A stretch of 41,477 bases of DNA from Knoellia aerolata DSM 18566 (GTDB taxonomy: Bacteria; Actinomycetota; Actinomycetes; Actinomycetales; Dermatophilaceae), in assembly GCF_000768695.1 (NCBI RefSeq), contig NZ_AVPL01000032.1, positions 1 through 41,477 of the forward strand. The letters run 5' to 3'. This document shows positions 27,463 through 36,231 of this stretch, piece by piece. Position 1 is the stretch's first letter. The number at the start of each line of letters is the position of its first letter. The position numbers and the translations under genes are program-made. The notes beneath the pieces are model-generated. The model searched no databases. It was not told where the DNA came from and was given only the letters and a program-made list of their open reading frames with translations.

Positions 27463-28596
27463 TCAGCTCGCGAAACGGACCGGCATGATGACGTAGCGGT
27501 AGCTCGTGTCAGGCTCGCCGTCGATCTCGGCCTGGCCGCTGAGGACCGCCGGCCGTGAGGGCTGCGTGAACGACAGCCGGCTGAACTCCGTGCCGACGGC
27601 GCCGAGGCCGTCGAGGAGGAAGCCGGGGTTGAACGCGACCTCGATGTCGGGGCCGGTGAGCGTGGCCTCGACGGCCTCGCTCGCCTGGGCGTCCTCGCCG
27701 GTGCCGGCCTCGATGGCGACCTGGCCCTCGCTGAAGCGCAGCCGGACGGGGGTGTTGCGCTCGGCGACGAGCGCCACGCGCTTGACGGCCTCGACGAGGT
27801 CGGCGGTCGCGACGACCGACTCCGTCTCGGAGGTCGACGGGAAGATCGAGCTGACCTTGGGGTACTCGCCGTCGAGCAGGCGCGTCGTCGTGCGGCGGGA
27901 GCCGGCCTCGAAGCCGACGAGCCCGTCGCCACCGGCCGCCGAGCCGAGGGCCACGTCGATCGAGCCGCTGGCGCCCAGCGAGCGCGCGGTGTCGGAGAGG
28001 GTGCGGGCCGGGACGAGCACGATGTGGCTCGCGGCGCTGTCGGTGGGGTTCCACGTGAGCTCGCGCATGGCCAGGCGGTAGCGGTCGGTGGCGAGCAGCG
28101 TCATCTTGTCGCCCTCGATCTCGACGCGCACACCGGTGAGGATCGGCAGGGTGTCGCCGCGGTCCGCCGCGATCGCGACCTGGCCGACGGCCTGGGTGAA
28201 GAGGTGGCCGTCGATGGAGCCGCTGGGCTCCGGCGAGGTCGGCAGCGTCGGGTAGTCGTCCGAGGGCATCTGCAGCAGGCTGAAGCGGCTCGAGCCGCAG
28301 ACGACCTGGACCTTCGAGCCGTGGACCTCGACGTCGACCGGCTTGTTGGGCAGGTTGCGCGAGATGTCGGCGAGCAGCCGGCCCAGGACGAGCACGGTGC
28401 CGGCGTCGCTGACCTCGGCGGGGACGGTGAGCCGGGCGGAGACCTCGTAGTCGAACGCGGAGAGCGTCACGGTGCCCTCCTCGCTGGCCTCGATGAGGAT
28501 GCCGGCGAGCACGGGGACGGGCGGACGCGCAGGAAGTCCACGGGCCACCCAGGTGACCGCCTCGGCAAGGACTTCACGCTCGACGCGGAACTTCAC
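27463..28596 (-). CDS. dnaN: DNA polymerase III subunit beta (sliding clamp)
   Basis: This 377-residue protein forms the ring-shaped dimer that tethers polymerase III. It begins VKFRVEREVLAEAVTWVARGLPARPPVPVLAGI. The three clamp repeats follow, with RYRLAMREL in the middle and the C-terminal YRYVIMPVRFAS typical of clamps. GTG 28596 is chosen because the frame further upstream is not conserved-looking; GAAGG lies ten bases upstream. A perfect hairpin (28621-28640) stands between the origin and this start. Confidence 0.97.
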   Translation of the reverse strand: MKFRVEREVLAEAVTWVARGLPARPPVPVLAGILIEASEEGTVTLSAFDYEVSARLTVPAEVSDAGTVLVLGRLLADISRNLPNKPVDVEVHGSKVQVVCGSSRFSLLQMPSDDYPTLPTSPEPSGSIDGHLFTQAVGQVAIAADRGDTLPILTGVRVEIEGDKMTLLATDRYRLAMRELTWNPTDSAASHIVLVPARTLSDTARSLGASGSIDVALGSAAGGDGLVGFEAGSRRTTTRLLDGEYPKVSSIFPSTSETESVVATADLVEAVKRVALVAERNTPVRLRFSEGQVAIEAGTGEDAQASEAVEATLTGPDIEVAFNPGFLLDGLGAVGTEFSRLSFTQPSRPAVLSGQAEIDGEPDTSYRYVIMPVRFAS

Positions 28597-29211
28597 GGCA
28601 TACCGACCTTCACTGTGGTGCTGCAGCGGGCACGCTGCAGGCGTTGGCGCACGCAGGGTCACGGCGCGGGCGTACGGGAAGGATGACATTAGTGCACGCC
28701 GGCCTCGGGGGTGACGTGAGCCCGAGGGTGTCGTTCCCGCCCCGGGCGGGGCGTGGATCCACAGGCAGGTCATCGGGGCAGGACAGGAGAGAGGGAGATC
28801 TCGTCACAGTTGTAGGAGGTGTGGATCCTGTGGACAACCCGGTGTCCGTGCAGGCCAGGCCCACAACGCCCCGGTGGACGAGCGGTGGACCGCGTGTGGA
28901 GCGAGGGCGGTCACCTGTTGACGACGCGTATGCCGTCCGCTCGCGTCCACCGGAACGTCCCGCCCCGTCCACGTCGCGGAGGGGGGTTGTCCACAGTCAT
29001 CCACAGGCTCATGGGGATGAAGGGTTTGTCCAGGGTGCGGGGATGCGCCGTTGTCCACAGACTTGTGCACAGCCCGTGGACGGGGGCACGAGGACGCGCC
29101 CCGCTCGCGTCGGGACGTCCGGCACGCGGCCGGGAGGTGTCGGGGAGATGACGGAGACCCCACAGCTGTGGATGAACCTGTGGACGGCGGGTGGACCGAC
29201 ACCCGGGCCCG
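28597..29211. other. Chromosomal replication origin (oriC), dnaN-dnaA intergenic region
   Basis: This 615-bp region has no credible gene. DnaA boxes close to the high-G+C consensus TTGTCCACA are seen at 28829-28837 (complement), 28987-28995 and 29051-29059, all perfect. Others with one or two mismatches are at 28755-28763, 28820-28828, 28997-29005, 29026-29034, 29063-29071, 29167-29175 and 29179-29187. Two boxes at 28820-28837 abut head to tail on the complement. The position between dnaA and dnaN is that of the actinobacterial origin. No long A+T-rich unwinding element was recognised. Confidence 0.93.
28621..28640 (-). promoter_or_regulatory. Perfect hairpin upstream of dnaN
   Basis: CTGCAGCG (28621-28628) and CGCTGCAG (28633-28640) pair perfectly around GGCA, 25 bases before the dnaN GTG. 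It could be an operator or a leader hairpin; there is no direct evidence for either. Confidence 0.5.
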
Positions 29212-30750
29212 TCAGCGGGACTGCTGCTTGATCCGGTTCGTCAGCTCGGTGACCTGGTTGTAGATCGCGCGACGCTCGGCCATGAGCTGGCGGATCTTCT
29301 TGTCGGCGTGCATCACCGTCGTGTGGTCGCGGCCGCCGAACTGCTGCCCGATCTTGGGGAGGGAGAGGTCGGTGAGCTCACGGCACAGGTACATGGCGAT
29401 CTGCCGGGCCGTGACGAGCACGCGGGAGCGGGACTGCCCCTGGAGGTCCTCGAGGGTGAGCCCGAAGTACGCGGCCGTCTGCGCCATGATCGTCGCGCTC
29501 GTGATCTGGCTCGAGCTGTCGTGCGGGATGAGGTCCTTGAGGACGATCTCGGCGAGGGAGATGTCGACCGGCTGCCGGTTGAGGCTCGCGAACGCGGTGA
29601 CCCGGATGAGGGCACCCTCGAGCTCGCGGATGTTCGTGCTGATCCGCGAGGCGATGAACTCGAGGACGTCGTCGGGGACGCTGAGCTTCTCCTGGGCGGC
29701 CTTCTTGCGCAGGATCGCGATGCGGGTCTCGAGGTCGGGAGGCTGCACGTCGGTCATGAGGCCCCACTCGAAGCGGCTGCGCATCCGCTCCTCGAAGCCG
29801 CTGAGCAGCTTGGGGGGCAGGTCGCTGGTGATGACGACCTGCTTGTTGGCGTTGTGCAGGGTGTTGAACGTGTGGAAGAACTCCTCCTGCGTCTGCACCT
29901 TGCCCTGGAGGAACTGGATGTCGTCGATGAGCAGCACGTCGACGTCGCGGTAGCGGCGCTGGAAGTTGGCCGCCTTGTCGTCACGGATGCTGTTGATGAA
30001 GTCGTTGGTGAACTCCTCGGAGTTCACGTAGCGCACCTTGACGTGCGGGAAGAGGTTGCGGGCGTAGTGCCCGATCGCGTGCAGCAGGTGGGTCTTGCCC
30101 AGACCAGACTCGCCGTAGATGAAGAGCGGGTTGTAGGCCTTGGCCGGCGTCTCGGCGACGGCGAGGGCGGCCGCGTTGGCGAACCGGTTGCTCGCGCCGA
30201 TGACGAAGGTGTCGAAGGTGTACTTCGGGTTGAGCCGGGTCAGCTCGACCTGCTCGGGGACCGTGACCCCCGGCCGGGGGCGCAGGGCTCCCGGGGAGCG
30301 GGTGTGCGCGACCGACCGTCCGGTGCGCGAGGAGTCGCCGTCGTCGTCGTCCTCGACCAGGGCGATCCCGTCGAGCTCGGCACGACGCTCGGCATGGCGC
30401 CCGTCGCCCTCGGTGCCCGCCGCGGGGCGCGGCTCGGTGGTCGTCGAGCCCGAGGGGGCGTCGGCCGGGGGGTCCAGGACGGGGACGTCGCCGAGCGAGG
30501 AGTCGACGGTGACCGCGAGGCGCACCGTGTGGCCGAGCTGGCTGCTCAGGGTCTCCGTGACCCGGTCGCGCAGGCGCGTCTCGACGATGTCCTTGGTGAA
30601 GTCGTTGGGGACGGCGATGAGCGCGGTCTCGTCGAGCAGGCCGACGAGCCTGGCCAGCGAGAGGAAGGCCCGCTGCTGCACGGGGATGCCGTCCGAGTCG
30701 AGGGCGTCCAGCGTCGTTCGCCAGATCTGGTCCATCCCCACGTCCGGCAC
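29212..30750 (-). CDS. dnaA: Chromosomal replication initiator DnaA
   Basis: The protein has 512 residues. Domain I begins [16 protein letters not shown], domain II is an Asp/Pro/Arg-rich linker (about residues 90-180), and the AAA+ domain has Walker [17 protein letters not shown], Walker [11 protein letters not shown] and the arginine-finger region. Domain IV carries the DNA-binding signature [11 protein letters not shown]. It binds the boxes in the adjoining origin and melts DNA there. The GTG at 30750 is preferred because AAGGAAG lies about ten bases upstream; the in-frame ATG at 30735 (MDQIW) is an alternative. Confidence 0.97.
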   Translation of the reverse strand: MPDVGMDQIWRTTLDALDSDGIPVQQRAFLSLARLVGLLDETALIAVPNDFTKDIVETRLRDRVTETLSSQLGHTVRLAVTVDSSLGDVPVLDPPADAPSGSTTTEPRPAAGTEGDGRHAERRAELDGIALVEDDDDGDSSRTGRSVAHTRSPGALRPRPGVTVPEQVELTRLNPKYTFDTFVIGASNRFANAAALAVAETPAKAYNPLFIYGESGLGKTHLLHAIGHYARNLFPHVKVRYVNSEEFTNDFINSIRDDKAANFQRRYRDVDVLLIDDIQFLQGKVQTQEEFFHTFNTLHNANKQVVITSDLPPKLLSGFEERMRSRFEWGLMTDVQPPDLETRIAILRKKAAQEKLSVPDDVLEFIASRISTNIRELEGALIRVTAFASLNRQPVDISLAEIVLKDLIPHDSSSQITSATIMAQTAAYFGLTLEDLQGQSRSRVLVTARQIAMYLCRELTDLSLPKIGQQFGGRDHTTVMHADKKIRQLMAERRAIYNQVTELTNRIKQQSR

Positions 30751-30792
30751 CTGACCACTCTTCCTTCTGCTCGTTGTCGTGCGTGCCTGGAG

Positions 30793-30813
30793 ATGTCCAC
30801 AGAGTTGTCCACA
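30793..30813. promoter_or_regulatory. DnaA boxes in the dnaA leader
   Basis: ATGTCCACA (30793-30801) and the perfect TTGTCCACA (30805-30813) lie between the dnaA promoter and its start codon, where DnaA binding would repress its own transcription. Confidence 0.8.
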
Positions 30814-30833
30814 GACTGTGGGTATGCCGGGTG

Positions 30834-30862
30834 ACGCTAACAAGGGGGCGACGGTGCGGCAA
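30834..30862 (-). promoter_or_regulatory. Candidate dnaA promoter
   Basis: On the minus strand TTGCCG (30862-30857) and TAGCGT (30839-30834) are separated by 17 bases. Both DnaA boxes lie just downstream. With the rpmH promoter pointing the other way, these elements account for much of the 381-bp gap 30751-31131; I saw no gene in it. Confidence 0.6.
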
Positions 30863-30981
30863 CCCGTGGCGCCCTCGAGACCGGTGTGTCCGTCGGCCAC
30901 GGCGTGTCGCGCTCGGACCTGCGCACGGTGAGGTGAGAGCATAGGCGGTTGTCCTGCACCACGGCGCGCGGCGACCCGAGT

Positions 30982-31011
30982 TTGACCCGTACGGGCCCCC
31001 TCCCGTACCGT
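30982..31011 (+). promoter_or_regulatory. Candidate rpmH promoter with inverted repeat in spacer
   Basis: TTGACC (30982-30987) and TACCGT (31006-31011) are 18 bases apart. The inverted repeat GTACGGG ... CCCGTAC lies in the spacer, so a bound regulator would cover the promoter. The transcript leader would be about 110 bases. Confidence 0.55.
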
Positions 31012-31131
31012 GGCATGGCCTGTTGGTGCGGCCACTGACGCCTGCCCACAGCCACTGAGCCAGCACCACCAGACTGCCCCGACCATGCAGGACCCGTGCC
31101 GTATGGGTCCGTCCCGTGAGAAGAGTTCACC

Positions 31132-31269
31132 GTGAGCAAGCGTACGTTCCAGCCCAACAACCGCCGCCGGGCCAAGACCCACGGCTTCCGCCTGCGGATG
31201 CGCACCCGCGCCGGCCGCGCCATCCTCGGTGCCCGTCGCCGCAAGGGTCGCTCCGAGCTCTCCGCCTGA
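31132..31269 (+). CDS. rpmH: 50S ribosomal protein L34
   Basis: This 45-residue basic protein begins [20 protein letters not shown] and ends [10 protein letters not shown], the standard L34 sequence. It sits at the polypeptide exit side of the large subunit. Start GTG 31132; AGAAGAG lies about eight bases upstream. It is too short to stand out in ORF lists but the identity is secure. rnpA starts eight bases after its stop. Confidence 0.98.
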   Translation: MSKRTFQPNNRRRAKTHGFRLRMRTRAGRAILGARRRKGRSELSA

Positions 31270-31276
31270 GGCCCCG

Positions 31277-31642
31277 GTGCTGCCGGCGCCGAACCGACTG
31301 CGAGAGCGATCGGACTTCGCGACGGCCATCCGTGCCCCCGGTGCGACACGAGCCGGATCGAGGATCCTCGTGGTGCACGCCAACGTGACCGACTCTCGTG
31401 CGGGACTCCCGCCGCGGGTCGGTTTCGTCGTGTCCAAGGGGGTCGGCAACGCGGTCGTCCGCAACCGGACCAAGCGCCGGCTGCGCGCCGCGGTCGCGAC
31501 CGAGCTGGACGGCATACCGCGTGGTGCCGACGTCGTCGTGCGTGCCCAGCCGGCTGCCGCCCAGGCGACGTTCGCGGAGCTCTCCGATGACCTGAAACCG
31601 TTGCTGCACAAGGTGATTCGCCGACTCGAGGTCGCCAGATGA
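31277..31642 (+). CDS. rnpA: Ribonuclease P protein component
   Basis: This 121-residue basic protein binds the RNase P RNA in tRNA 5' maturation. It has [13 protein letters not shown] at the N-terminus and the RNR signature region [24 protein letters not shown]. Start GTG 31277, right after rpmH; the stop overlaps the yidD ATG. rpmH-rnpA-yidD-yidC is a conserved operon. Confidence 0.97.
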   Translation: MLPAPNRLRERSDFATAIRAPGATRAGSRILVVHANVTDSRAGLPPRVGFVVSKGVGNAVVRNRTKRRLRAAVATELDGIPRGADVVVRAQPAAAQATFAELSDDLKPLLHKVIRRLEVAR

Positions 31643-31932
31643 CGTTCGGTCAGGTCGCTGCCAAGCCGCTCGTGTGGCTCGTGCGCGCCTACCAGCTCGT
31701 CCTCTCGCCGCTGACCCCGGCCACCTGCCGCTACTACCCCTCCTGCTCCGCGTATGCCGTGACGGCCCTCAGCCGGCACGGCCTGTTCCGCGGAACCTGG
31801 CTCACGATCGGTCGGTTGGGCAGGTGTCACCCCTGGACCCCCGGCGGTGTCGACCACGTCCCCCCGCTGCCGGGTCAGCCCAGCGACGAGGAGCTCGTCG
31901 CGCGCCACATCCCCCACGAGACCACCACCTGA
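31639..31932 (+). CDS. yidD: Membrane protein insertion efficiency factor YidD
   Basis: This 97-residue protein of the DUF37/YidD family has [31 protein letters not shown] with the conserved cysteines, followed by [22 protein letters not shown]. It assists YidC-dependent insertion at the inner face of the membrane. Its ATG overlaps the rnpA stop (ATGA). Confidence 0.97.
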   Translation: MTFGQVAAKPLVWLVRAYQLVLSPLTPATCRYYPSCSAYAVTALSRHGLFRGTWLTIGRLGRCHPWTPGGVDHVPPLPGQPSDEELVARHIPHETTT

Positions 31933-31965
31933 CCCACGCGCACCGCAGCACTGTGTGGGCCCACC

Positions 31966-31981
31966 CCGGCGGAGACGCCGG
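31966..31981 (+). promoter_or_regulatory. Short hairpin with GAGA loop before yidC
   Basis: CCGGCG (31966-31971) and CGCCGG (31976-31981) pair around GAGA, a GNRA-type tetraloop, 17 bases before the yidC ATG. It may modulate translation or stability. Confidence 0.4.
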
Positions 31982-31998
31982 AACAACCGAAGGACAGC

Positions 31999-33168
31999 AT
32001 GGGAGACTTCTTCAACACCCTGCTCCGCCCGATCGAGCTCCTCGTCGCGTGGATCATGTACGGGTTCCACCAGGCGTTCACGTCGATCGGCCTCGACCCG
32101 GCGTCGGGCCTGGCCTGGGGCCTGTCGATCATCGGCCTCGTCATCGTCATGCGGGCCGCCATGATCCCGCTGTTCGTCAAGCAGATCAACGCGTCGCGCA
32201 AGATGCAGATGATCCAGCCCGAGCTGCAGAAGATCCAGAAGAAGTACAAGGGCAAGAGCGACCCCGAGTCCCGCCAGGCGATGACCCAGGAGACGATGGC
32301 GCTCTACCGCAAGGAGGGCACCAACCCGTTCTCCTCGTGCCTGCCGATCCTCGTGCAGTCGCCGTTCTTCTTCGGTCTCTTCCGCGTCCTCAACGGCCTC
32401 GAGAAGATCTCCACCGGTGACAACGAGCCGATCGGGCCGATCACCCAGCAGGTGGCCGGCCAGGCCGAGTCCGCGACGCTCTTCGGCGCGCAGCTGTCCG
32501 ACACCTTCCTCAGTGCCGACAACACGGCGACGTACATCGTCACGGTCATCCTCATCATCCTCATGTCGGCGACGACGTTCACGACGCAGCGCCAGCTGAT
32601 GACGAAGAACATGCCGGCGTCGGCGCTGGACAACCCGTTCGCGAAGCAGCAGAAGCTCATCATGTACGTCATGCCGGTCGTCTTCGCGGTCTCCGGCATC
32701 AACTTCCCGATCGGTGTCCTCCTCTACTGGTTCACCACCAACCTGTGGTCGATGGTCCAGCAGTTCTACGTCATCCGGAAGATGCCGGCCCCGGGGTCGG
32801 CGGCCGAGAAGGCCCTGCACGAACGGCTCGCCAAGCGGGGGAAGCCGATCCCCGGCGAGGCCGAGCGCAAGGCCGCCGAGGCGGCCGAGGCCGAGGCCGC
32901 CGCGGAGCGCACCCGCCAGCGGGTCCAGCCCAAGGGCAAGAAGCGGGCCAAGAAGAAGGGTCCGGCGGGCGCCGCCACCGACAAGCCGGTGCAGGGACCC
33001 ACGGCCCCGCCCGGTGATGCGCCCACGACGGGTGACCAGCCCACTCCGGCCGACCGGGCCCCGGGGCTCGACAAGGCTCCGCGGCCCGCCAAGGCGGCCG
33101 GCACCGCCAAGTCGGCCCGGACCGGCAAGAGCGCACGACCAGGCAAGGCCGCCCAGACCGAGAAGTGA
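31999..33168 (+). CDS. yidC: Membrane protein insertase YidC
   Basis: The protein has 389 residues with the Gram-positive-type YidC layout. The first membrane segment is around [19 protein letters not shown] and the second is [26 protein letters not shown], containing the conserved Arg. The coiled-coil hairpin region ([21 protein letters not shown]) follows, then [18 protein letters not shown] and two C-terminal segments (for example [32 protein letters not shown]). A 120-residue Lys/Ala/Pro-rich cytoplasmic tail with [18 protein letters not shown] repeats is available to bind ribosomes. ATG 31999 has GAAGGACAGC upstream. Confidence 0.97.
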   Translation: MGDFFNTLLRPIELLVAWIMYGFHQAFTSIGLDPASGLAWGLSIIGLVIVMRAAMIPLFVKQINASRKMQMIQPELQKIQKKYKGKSDPESRQAMTQETMALYRKEGTNPFSSCLPILVQSPFFFGLFRVLNGLEKISTGDNEPIGPITQQVAGQAESATLFGAQLSDTFLSADNTATYIVTVILIILMSATTFTTQRQLMTKNMPASALDNPFAKQQKLIMYVMPVVFAVSGINFPIGVLLYWFTTNLWSMVQQFYVIRKMPAPGSAAEKALHERLAKRGKPIPGEAERKAAEAAEAEAAAERTRQRVQPKGKKRAKKKGPAGAATDKPVQGPTAPPGDAPTTGDQPTPADRAPGLDKAPRPAKAAGTAKSARTGKSARPGKAAQTEK

Positions 33169-33177
33169 CCACCCACG

Positions 33178-33211
33178 GCCGCATCAGGTCTCTGACCTGC
33201 GACGATGCGGC
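33178..33211 (+). promoter_or_regulatory. Hairpin between yidC and jag
   Basis: GCCGCATC (33178-33185) and GATGCGGC (33204-33211) form the outer stem; AGGTC and GACCT form an inner one around TCT. There is no T tract, so attenuation or processing is more likely than full termination. Confidence 0.45.
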
Positions 33212-33259
33212 TCCGGACCGGCGAACCACGGCGTTCGCCGCCATGAGAGGAACCACCCG

Positions 33260-33952
33260 ATGAGCGACACCAGCACCCCGCACGACCTGGCCGAGCAGGA
33301 GGAGTCGAGCGACTCCGCCGACGAGAGCACCGCGTCCCCGACCCCGACCGAGACCACTGACTCGGTCGGCACGGACACCGAGGACGTCGTCAGCGGCGAG
33401 GAGGCCCTCGCGTCGACCGACGAGGCGGACGGCGACGGTGCCGGGGCGGGCGACACCGCCGAGGGCTCGTCCGAGCCCAGCGCGCCGGCCGACCTCGAGA
33501 AGGAGGGGGAGGTCGCCGCCGACTTCCTCGAGAACCTCCTCGACATCTGCGACCTCGACGGGGACATCGACGTCGACATCGACGGCGACCGCGCGGCCGT
33601 GGCCATCGTCGACTCCGAGGACGGTCGCGTCCCCCGGCGCCTCGTCGGCGAGAACGCCAAGGTCCTCGACGCGCTCCAGGAGCTGACCCGGCTCGCGGTG
33701 CAGTCGGCCACCGGCCACCGCAGCCGGCTCATGCTCGACGTCGCCGGCCACCGCGCCGGACGTCGTGCCGAGCTGGTCGAGGTCGCGAAGGACGCCATCG
33801 AGGCCGTGCGGCAGTCCGGCGAGAAGACCGCGCTCGAGCCGATGACCGCGTTCGAGCGCAAGGTCGTCCACGACGAGGTCCTCGCCGCCGGTCTCGTGTC
33901 CGAGTCCGAGGGCGTCGAGCCCCGTCGGCATGTCGTCGTCCTACCCGCGTGA
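33260..33952 (+). CDS. jag: Jag/KhpB family RNA-binding protein
   Basis: The protein has 230 residues. The first 75 are acidic Ser/Thr/Asp/Glu-rich and presumably disordered. A KH domain follows (VPRRLVGENAKVLDALQELTRLAV) and then an R3H-like domain (AFERKVVHDEVLAAGLVSESEGVEPRRHVVVLP). Homologues bind RNA with KhpA and affect cell-wall growth. ATG 33260 is preceded by GAGAGGAACC. The stop overlaps the rsmG start. Confidence 0.95.
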   Translation: MSDTSTPHDLAEQEESSDSADESTASPTPTETTDSVGTDTEDVVSGEEALASTDEADGDGAGAGDTAEGSSEPSAPADLEKEGEVAADFLENLLDICDLDGDIDVDIDGDRAAVAIVDSEDGRVPRRLVGENAKVLDALQELTRLAVQSATGHRSRLMLDVAGHRAGRRAELVEVAKDAIEAVRQSGEKTALEPMTAFERKVVHDEVLAAGLVSESEGVEPRRHVVVLPA

Positions 33953-34704
33953 GCAATGTTTCACGTGAAACGGTGAGTGGCGAGCAGGACGACGCCCCCG
34001 CCACACCTCCAGCCGCACCTTCGGGTGCGGCTGTGGTGTTCGGGGACCGCGCGCCGCTCGCGGACCGGTTCGTGGCGATCCTCGCGGACACCGGGGTGAG
34101 CCACGGGCTCATCGGTCCGCGCGAGGTCCCCCGGCTGTGGGAGCGGCACGTCCTCAACTGCGCCGTCATCGAGGACGCGTTCCCCGCCTCTGCGCGCCTC
34201 GTCGACGTCGGGTCGGGCGCGGGCCTGCCGGGGATCGCGCTGGCGATCGCCCGTCCCGACCTCGACGTGCACCTCGTCGAGCCGATGCAGCGCCGGACCG
34301 ACTGGCTCAGCGACACGGTGGCGCAGCTCGGGCTCGCCAACGTCACGGTCCACCGCGGTCGGGCCGAGGAGCTCGTCGGTGTCGTCGCCGCACCCTGGGT
34401 CACCGCCCGCGCCGTGGCACGCGTCGCCAAGCTGGCGCGTTGGTGCGTCCCCCTGCTCGATGGTCGCGGGACCCTCGTCGCCATGAAGGGCCGCTCCGCT
34501 CAGGAGGAGCTCGAAGCCGACCGGCGCGACCTCACCAGGCTGGGGCTGGTCGATGCGGCGGTCCGTCAGCACGGCGAGTCGGTCCTGGACGAGCCGACGA
34601 TCACGCTCGACCTCACCTTCGAGCCGCGTCCCCGCCGGAGCAAGGCCGCTGCGAAGGCGGCGTCCAAGGGCCGCCGCGGGACACCGGCTCCTCCCACGAC
34701 CTGA
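33949..34704 (+). CDS. rsmG: 16S rRNA (guanine527-N7)-methyltransferase RsmG
   Basis: The protein has 251 residues. The SAM-binding motif is LVDVGSGAGLPGIALAIARPDLDVHLVEPMQRR and the family motifs RHVLNCAVI, GRAEEL and ARAVARVAKLARWC are present. The start GTG 33949 overlaps the jag stop. The first codons run over a parS site, so the protein begins MSNVSRETV. The C-terminal 30 residues are basic (RSKAAAKAASKGRRGT). Confidence 0.96.
   Translation: MSNVSRETVSGEQDDAPATPPAAPSGAAVVFGDRAPLADRFVAILADTGVSHGLIGPREVPRLWERHVLNCAVIEDAFPASARLVDVGSGAGLPGIALAIARPDLDVHLVEPMQRRTDWLSDTVAQLGLANVTVHRGRAEELVGVVAAPWVTARAVARVAKLARWCVPLLDGRGTLVAMKGRSAQEELEADRRDLTRLGLVDAAVRQHGESVLDEPTITLDLTFEPRPRRSKAAAKAASKGRRGTPAPPTT
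33957..33972. promoter_or_regulatory. parS site 1 (inside the rsmG start)
   Basis: TGTTTCACGTGAAACG matches the universal ParB site TGTTTCACGTGAAACA with one difference at the last base. It encodes VSRET, residues 4-8 of RsmG. Confidence 0.95.
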
Positions 34705-34779
34705 TCGCTGGGACGCAGGCCGGGCTGGACCGGGCGCGAGCAGTCCATGGAGGTCTCAGGCCGTCGGGTTCCGCTCGGA

Positions 34780-34795
34780 TGTTTCACGTGAAACG
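34780..34795. promoter_or_regulatory. parS site 2 (rsmG-parA intergenic)
   Basis: TGTTTCACGTGAAACG lies in the 255-bp gap between rsmG and parA. Nothing else was recognised in that gap besides the parA leader. Confidence 0.95.
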
Positions 34796-34959
34796 GTGCG
34801 GTGAGGGGTGAGCGCGGCAGCGCCCGACGAGAGCGTTCCCGTGAACCATTGCGCCAACAGCGCAACCGGGGCCACGCCGGAGCGGCGTTTTGGTGTGGCG
34901 GTCGGTGCTCCTGTTGGATGGGGGTCCGTGACCGACGACCGTGAGGTGGATCTGCGACG

Positions 34960-36231
34960 ATGGCAGTCGAGACCGAACGCCGCGTGACCCCCGGACTGGG
35001 CTTCCCGGCCCTGCCGGGATGCCCCACCGCCCCTCTGGGGTGGCCCCTCGACGACGGGGTGGTCCGTGACGACGTTTCACGTGAAACATCCGTCGCAGCC
35101 CGCGTGGAGCCGGCGCCGGCCGCGACCGACGTTCCTGTGGCGGAGGTCGCAGAGGACGATGTTTCACGTGAAACGGACAGTGCCACTGCCCTCGACGCAG
35201 CTGCCGCCGAGGTGCCAGCCACCGACCTCACCGACCTCGCCGAGGGGAGCGAGGCCGAGCGGGCCGCCGACGCACTGGCCAACGTCGCACGCGACGCGCA
35301 CGAGGACGACCTCGCCGGCATACCCGCCGCGGGCAGCGACACCCCGCTCGCCCAGGCGGTCGCCGCGGACACGCGCAAGCGGATCAGCCTGACCGGACGC
35401 GACCTGCCCCGCCCAGCATCGACCCGCGTGCTCACCGTGGCCAACCAGAAGGGTGGGGTGGGCAAGACGACGACGACGGTCAACGTCGCCGCCGCGCTCG
35501 CCCAGGCCGGCGCCACCGTGCTCGTCATCGACCTCGACCCGCAGGGCAACGCCAGCACGGCTCTGGGCATCCCCCACCATGCCGAGGTGCCGAGCATCTA
35601 CGACGTCCTCGTCGACGGCGACCCGTTGAGCACGGTCGTCCAGGCGTCCCCGGACATCCACGGCCTGTGGTGCGCCCCGGCCACGATCGACCTCGCCGGA
35701 GCGGAGATCGAGCTCGTCTCGCTCGTCGCCCGCGAGACGCGACTGGGCAAGGCCGTCCGCGCGTACGTCGCCGAGCTCACCGAGCGTGGCGAGGCGCTGG
35801 ACTACGTGTTCATCGACTGCCCGCCCAGCCTGGGTCTGCTCACCGTCAACGCCTTCGTCGCCGCGAGCGAGGTCTTCATCCCCATCCAGTGCGAGTACTA
35901 CGCGCTGGAGGGGCTCTCGCAGCTGCTCAAGAACATCGAGCTCATCCGCGACCACCTCAACCCGACGCTGCACGTGTCGACGATCCTGCTGACGATGTAC
36001 GACGGCCGGACCCGGCTGTCGGCGCAGGTGGCCGACGAGGTCCGCAGCCACTTCCCGGACCAGACGCTCAAGGCGACCGTGCCGCGTTCGGTGCGCATCT
36101 CGGAGGCACCCAGCCACGGAGAGACCGTGATGACCTACGACCCCAACAGCAGTGGCGCCCTCTCGTACCTCGAGGCCGCGTCCGAGATTGCGGCGCAGAA
36201 TGCCGCGGAGAAGAACGAGGAGCGCTCATGA
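34960..36231 (+). CDS. parA: Chromosome-partitioning ATPase ParA with N-terminal extension
   Basis: The protein has 423 residues. The ATPase proper starts near residue 155 with [21 protein letters not shown] (Lys164 and Lys169 of the deviant Walker A), [10 protein letters not shown] and [15 protein letters not shown]. It works with ParB and parS to segregate origins. The first 145 residues are an extra acidic Ala/Glu/Asp-rich region. Two parS sites lie in this part of the gene and encode VSRET at residues 39-43 and 68-72. ATG 34960 has GAGGTGG about ten bases upstream; a later start (for example the GTG around 35060) would shorten the extension but still include the parS peptides. Confidence 0.94.
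   Translation: MAVETERRVTPGLGFPALPGCPTAPLGWPLDDGVVRDDVSRETSVAARVEPAPAATDVPVAEVAEDDVSRETDSATALDAAAAEVPATDLTDLAEGSEAERAADALANVARDAHEDDLAGIPAAGSDTPLAQAVAADTRKRISLTGRDLPRPASTRVLTVANQKGGVGKTTTTVNVAAALAQAGATVLVIDLDPQGNASTALGIPHHAEVPSIYDVLVDGDPLSTVVQASPDIHGLWCAPATIDLAGAEIELVSLVARETRLGKAVRAYVAELTERGEALDYVFIDCPPSLGLLTVNAFVAASEVFIPIQCEYYALEGLSQLLKNIELIRDHLNPTLHVSTILLTMYDGRTRLSAQVADEVRSHFPDQTLKATVPRSVRISEAPSHGETVMTYDPNSSGALSYLEAASEIAAQNAAEKNEERS
35073..35088. promoter_or_regulatory. parS site 3 (inside parA)
   Basis: CGTTTCACGTGAAACA is a parS with one difference (first base). It encodes VSRET at ParA residues 39-43. Confidence 0.93.
35160..35175. promoter_or_regulatory. parS site 4 (inside parA)
   Basis: TGTTTCACGTGAAACG is 87 bases after site 3, so it lies in the same reading frame and again encodes VSRET (residues 68-72). 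Confidence 0.95.

Noticed and set aside
28610..28972. 120-residue minus-strand ORF in the dnaN-dnaA region
   Set aside because: It overlaps DnaA boxes and shows no protein family features.
28644..29231. 195-residue ORF in the dnaN-dnaA region
   Set aside because: It lies across the DnaA boxes and has no conserved motif; the region is best explained as oriC.
31116..31388. 90-residue ORF over rpmH/rnpA in another frame
   Set aside because: rpmH and rnpA are certain in their own frames and explain the sequence.
30751..32820. dnaA frame extended to a 1202-residue protein
   Set aside because: The upstream part runs antisense through yidC, yidD, rnpA and rpmH. DnaA homology begins at [10 protein letters not shown] and a ribosome binding site supports that start.
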